Shown here: piece after piece, positions 61,815 to 64,000 of the stretch
How positions within the stretch are numbered: the first letter of the stretch is position 1
How the letters are laid out: each line of letters starts with the position of its first letter
Notes under the pieces: model-generated
The model's database searches: none
The model's input: the letters and a program-made list of their open reading frames with translations, nothing else
What the model was told of the DNA's origin: nothing
Program-made: the position numbers and the translations under genes
Source: Fimadaptatus sp948467645
Lineage (GTDB): Bacteria; Bacillota; Clostridia; Christensenellales; Aristaeellaceae
Assembly (NCBI GenBank): GCA_948467645.1
Contig: CAOKFD010000002.1
Span: forward strand, 28,497 to 92,496
Length of the DNA: 64,000 nucleotides
Direction: 5' to 3'

Positions 61815-61977
61815 TAGAGTGTGTCTCAAGCGGGGCAATCCGCAGACCCAAGTGGATTTTGCGTCAGTTCAAGGAAGAAACCCGAAGGCTTAGCAGCGCT
61901 AAGTCGAGCCTTGTGACGATGAAATAGCGCAGTGCCGCCCGAAATTGCGTACTCAGGAATTTTTGAGACACACTCTA
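61815..61977. mobile_element. MITE-like element, 163 bp
   Basis: Perfect 15-bp terminal inverted repeats TAGAGTGTGTCTCAA and TTGAGACACACTCTA bound 163 bp with no ORF. The outermost TA at both ends fits the TA target duplication of IS630/Tc1-mariner elements. The centre has a palindrome (CTTAGCAGCGCTAAG), so the unit can fold into one long hairpin. It separates thpR from the fusion gene and might also act as a terminator. No transposase is present in the window. Confidence 0.75.
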
Positions 61978-61993
61978 ATTGCCTTAAAATAAA

Positions 61994-63361
61994 TTACTTG
62001 CCGAAGCCGAGGTCGAGCAGCCACTTCTGGCACAGGCCGCACCACTGCCCCGCCGGTACGCCGCCCGCCAGACCCATGCCGTGCGGGCCTTCCGGGAATA
62101 TGTGCAGTTCGACCGGCACGCCGTTTTTGACGCACGCGGCGGCCATGTTGAGCGAGTTCTCAACCGGCACGGCGCCGTCGGACGCGGTGTGCCACATGAA
62201 GCACGGCGGCGTGTCAGGAGTAACGCGCAGTTCGCCCGACATATTGCGCAGCGCCTTCCAGTTATCTACATCCTTGCCCATTATATTCATGCGGGAACCA
62301 TGATGCGTAAACTCGGACATCGATATTACCGCATAGCAGGGCACAAACGCGTCGGGACGCGAGGAGAAATGCTCTATCGGATCGGGATCGTCGGGCTTGC
62401 CGGTATCGTACATGGTGCCCGCCATCGCAGTCAGATGGCCGCCTGCCGAGAAGCCCAGTACACCCACCTTCTCATAGCCCAGCGAACGCGCGACCTTGAC
62501 CGCGCGGTTAACGTCCAGCACGGGCGCGGGCATTACATAGGGCGCAACGCGGTAGTCCAGCACGAACGCCGATATGCCGGCCTGATTGAGCATACGTGCG
62601 ATGGGCGCGCCCTCGTGCGTGGCCTTCATCACATAGCCGCCGCCGGGGCAGACGATCACCGCGCCCTTAGAGCCTTCGACCGGCAGCCACGTCATGGAGG
62701 GCTGCTTCTGGTCGATGCTTTCGTCGAACAGGGGTGCGCCCTGCGGCCAGAGCTGAATTGTTTCAAGATGCTTAGGCTTAAATTCGCCAAGCTTGCGCTC
62801 CACCATGTCCCAGATGGATTTGCTGTATGCCTGAGCCGCACTGTCATCGCTTTCAGGACGGACTTCCGGCTCGTAGCGGTCGGCCTCGTCGTATACCGGG
62901 TGGAAGCCGAACTCTTTGTACAGCCTGATCGCGGGCAGGCGGTATTCCTGCGTGGTGAGTATCGCGCGGGTGTAACCCATGTCGCGCATGGCGTTCAGCG
63001 CCGCCGCGATTACAGGACGCCCCAAGCCATCGCCCGACGCAGTGGGATGGGTGGCCACCCAGTGCAGTATGCCGGTATTCGCGCCGAACTTGGGATCGTG
63101 CCATGCCGAGGCAGTGGCCGTGACCTGCGCGTACTGCTGGCCCAGAAACACGCGCTCGGGCGAAAAGCATTCGGAGGAACGCATCATGCGGTCGAAGTCA
63201 AATTTGAAGTCACTGCCGAAGTCGTTTGCGAACGCGCCCTCGCAGACCCACTCCCAGAGCTTTTCCTCGCCGGGTCTGAGCGTGTGAATGTTGCAGCCCA
63301 CGGGCAGATCGTACTGAGGTATGTTGTCCAGATTGTCCCTTACCATAAATATGCTGGCCAT
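61994..63361 (-). CDS. GNAT acetyltransferase fused to an alpha/beta-hydrolase (acetyl-xylan esterase-like)
   Basis: 455 residues. Residues 1-165 are a GNAT domain with GILHWVATHPTASGDGLGRP and LPAIRLYKEFGFHPVYD. After a linker, residues 205-455 form an esterase of the BD-FAE/acetyl-xylan type: PGGGY at 239-243 (oxyanion loop), GFSAGGH with Ser305, DGAVPVENSL with Asp395 and GPHGM with His427 as a complete catalytic triad. No signal peptide, so it is cytosolic. Both halves look intact. It could remove acetyl groups from imported oligosaccharides and modify a second substrate; which one is unknown. GGGGAGGG precedes the ATG. Confidence 0.88.
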   Translation of the reverse strand: MASIFMVRDNLDNIPQYDLPVGCNIHTLRPGEEKLWEWVCEGAFANDFGSDFKFDFDRMMRSSECFSPERVFLGQQYAQVTATASAWHDPKFGANTGILHWVATHPTASGDGLGRPVIAAALNAMRDMGYTRAILTTQEYRLPAIRLYKEFGFHPVYDEADRYEPEVRPESDDSAAQAYSKSIWDMVERKLGEFKPKHLETIQLWPQGAPLFDESIDQKQPSMTWLPVEGSKGAVIVCPGGGYVMKATHEGAPIARMLNQAGISAFVLDYRVAPYVMPAPVLDVNRAVKVARSLGYEKVGVLGFSAGGHLTAMAGTMYDTGKPDDPDPIEHFSSRPDAFVPCYAVISMSEFTHHGSRMNIMGKDVDNWKALRNMSGELRVTPDTPPCFMWHTASDGAVPVENSLNMAAACVKNGVPVELHIFPEGPHGMGLAGGVPAGQWCGLCQKWLLDLGFGK

Positions 63362-63513
63362 GCGTACAGCCCTCCCCGCGCATATGCGCGTGATTGATTG
63401 TTATGAATAGATTATAGCATATGACGGGAATATGCGCCATAGTTTTATTGAGGCAGAATGAGGAATACTTTGACGTACTTGTTGCTATTTGAGATTTAGA
63501 GATGCTTTCAGGA

Positions 63514-63601
63514 TAAAAAAGCAGCATAGCCAGCGCGCCGAGTCAAGGACAAGCGGTTTCGCCGTGCCTTCGGCATCCTTGACACGGTGCGCTGGCTATG
63601 C
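63514..63601 (-). terminator. Large terminator hairpin at the end of the minus-strand RNA region
   Basis: AGCATAGCCAGCGC (63522-63535) pairs perfectly with GCGCTGGCTATGCT (63588-63601), with an inner GTCAAGGA/TCCTTGAC stem, and is followed on the minus strand by GCTTTTTTATCC. Confidence 0.8.
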
Positions 63602-63967
63602 TTCGTAATGGTTAAGGGGTTGTTGCCAACATCTGCCAAACAGGGTTGCCCTTATGAAGCTTGGGTAAGCGGCGAGGCTTTGCCGCGATTGATGGCGCGT
63701 TGCTCTCCGAGCGTGGAAGATGCTAATACAGAACCACGATGACTGATCGTTTCTTCCGCGTCCACTTTAATTTATGGTGGGCGCGGCATGGATGGCCGCT
63801 CATACATCTAGCTGCACGGGCGCAAAGTCTGTTTTCGCGCCCGCCCTACTTTACGGCGGGCGTGAACCTCACCGCCGAACAATCATCTGAGCCGCCGAGG
63901 GGCGGCGAACATGGCGCGGGCGCAACCTGCCTAAACAGACAAAGGCCATTCGCGGAATCCCGAAACT
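63514..63967 (-). ncRNA. Candidate structured noncoding RNA of about 450 nt
   Basis: No ORF has a usable start. The minus strand has a -10 box (TATAAT, 63974-63979) at one end and a strong rho-independent terminator at the other. Between them are several GC-rich hairpins: 63669-63686, 63756-63786, 63817-63843, 63838-63862 and 63891-63906, with A-rich single-stranded joints such as GGAAGAAACGATC. I do not see RNase P, tmRNA, SRP or 6S signatures. It could instead be an intergenic repeat element. Confidence 0.5.
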
Positions 63968-63973
63968 GCTAAG

Positions 63974-63979
63974 ATTATA
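63974..63979 (-). promoter_or_regulatory. -10 element of the candidate noncoding RNA
   Basis: Minus-strand TATAAT preceded by ATAC. A -35 (TTGTTT or a hexamer overlapping the window edge) would lie at about 63995-64002 and is not fully visible. Confidence 0.45.
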
Positions 63980-64000
63980 GTATGCGTGAGCCACAAACAA

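Noticed and set aside
63514..63967. RNase P RNA or tmRNA
   Set aside because: I find neither the conserved GAGGAAAGTCC-type core of RNase P nor a tag-peptide reading frame and tRNA-like ends.
1..64000. tRNA or rRNA genes, prophage, integrase or conjugation genes
   Set aside because: Read-through of both strands showed no TPsiC-type arm, rRNA-like stretch, integrase or phage structural gene.

Overview
The window looks like a chromosomal segment from a spore-forming, GC-rich member of the Clostridia, probably an uncultured gut lineage. The evidence is two alpha/beta-type small acid-soluble spore proteins, a SpoIID-type amidase-like protein, RicT, a 2[4Fe-4S] ferredoxin, T-box leaders on thrS and glyQS, and the Firmicutes-type blocks darA-holB-ricT and rho-rpmE-yqhQ-prmC-prfA. 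I see no rRNA, tRNA, CRISPR array, transposase or prophage. The genus cannot be told from the sequence alone.

Layout. 0-8 kb: the 5' end of a MATE exporter divergent from a TetR-type regulator, a sugar isomerase-like protein, a GNAT, thrS with its T-box, a tiny ORF, the SASP pair and a CDF metal transporter. 8.1-12.1 kb: a visibly more AT-rich operon of two secreted proteins, two ABC-2-like membrane proteins and an ABC ATPase, possibly peptide export or self-protection. 12.2-15.4 kb: T-box glyQS and a FAD dehydrogenase. 15.5-24 kb: single metabolic, regulatory and surface genes, including a TetR/membrane-protein pair with matching palindromes, a secreted beta-helix protein, fRMsr, ArsR and a VanY-like carboxypeptidase. 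24.2-32.1 kb: a five-gene alpha-galactoside uptake locus (two-TM AraC regulator, two permeases, solute-binding protein, GH36). 32.3-35.3 kb: cobT, pyrimidine-nucleoside phosphorylase and a hypoxanthine-DNA glycosylase-like protein. 35.5-39.6 kb: a GT28-type glycolipid glycosyltransferase, a DUF362 ferredoxin protein and pgi. 39.7-40.2 kb: AT-rich, possibly decayed DNA. 40.3-43.7 kb: AraC/cupin regulator, old-yellow-enzyme-like protein and HAD phosphatase. 43.7-49.5 kb: prfA, prmC, yqhQ, rpmE and rho. 49.9-52.7 kb: a Trm11-like methyltransferase and an acidic protein with a duplicated cysteine motif. 52.8-53.8 kb: two tandem copies of a predicted type I toxin-antitoxin locus. 53.9-63.4 kb: SpoIID/SH3 protein, ferredoxin, ricT-holB-darA, thpR, a MITE-like element and a GNAT-esterase fusion. 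63.5-64 kb: a hairpin-rich minus-strand region with its own -10 box and terminator, a candidate noncoding RNA.

The most interesting part is 52838-53801. Each 475-479 bp repeat has a toxin promoter, a 16-codon leader ORF whose last codons form the Shine-Dalgarno sequence of a 31-residue single-helix toxin, a bidirectional terminator and a convergent antisense promoter. The toxins of the two copies differ only at synonymous sites. The leader's ribosome-binding site and start can pair with an element about 200 nt downstream, and the one amino-acid difference between the leaders lies in that pairing and is matched by a change in the opposite arm. The layout resembles hok/mok/sok fold-back control, but with an unrelated toxin and a Gram-positive par-like convergent antisense gene.
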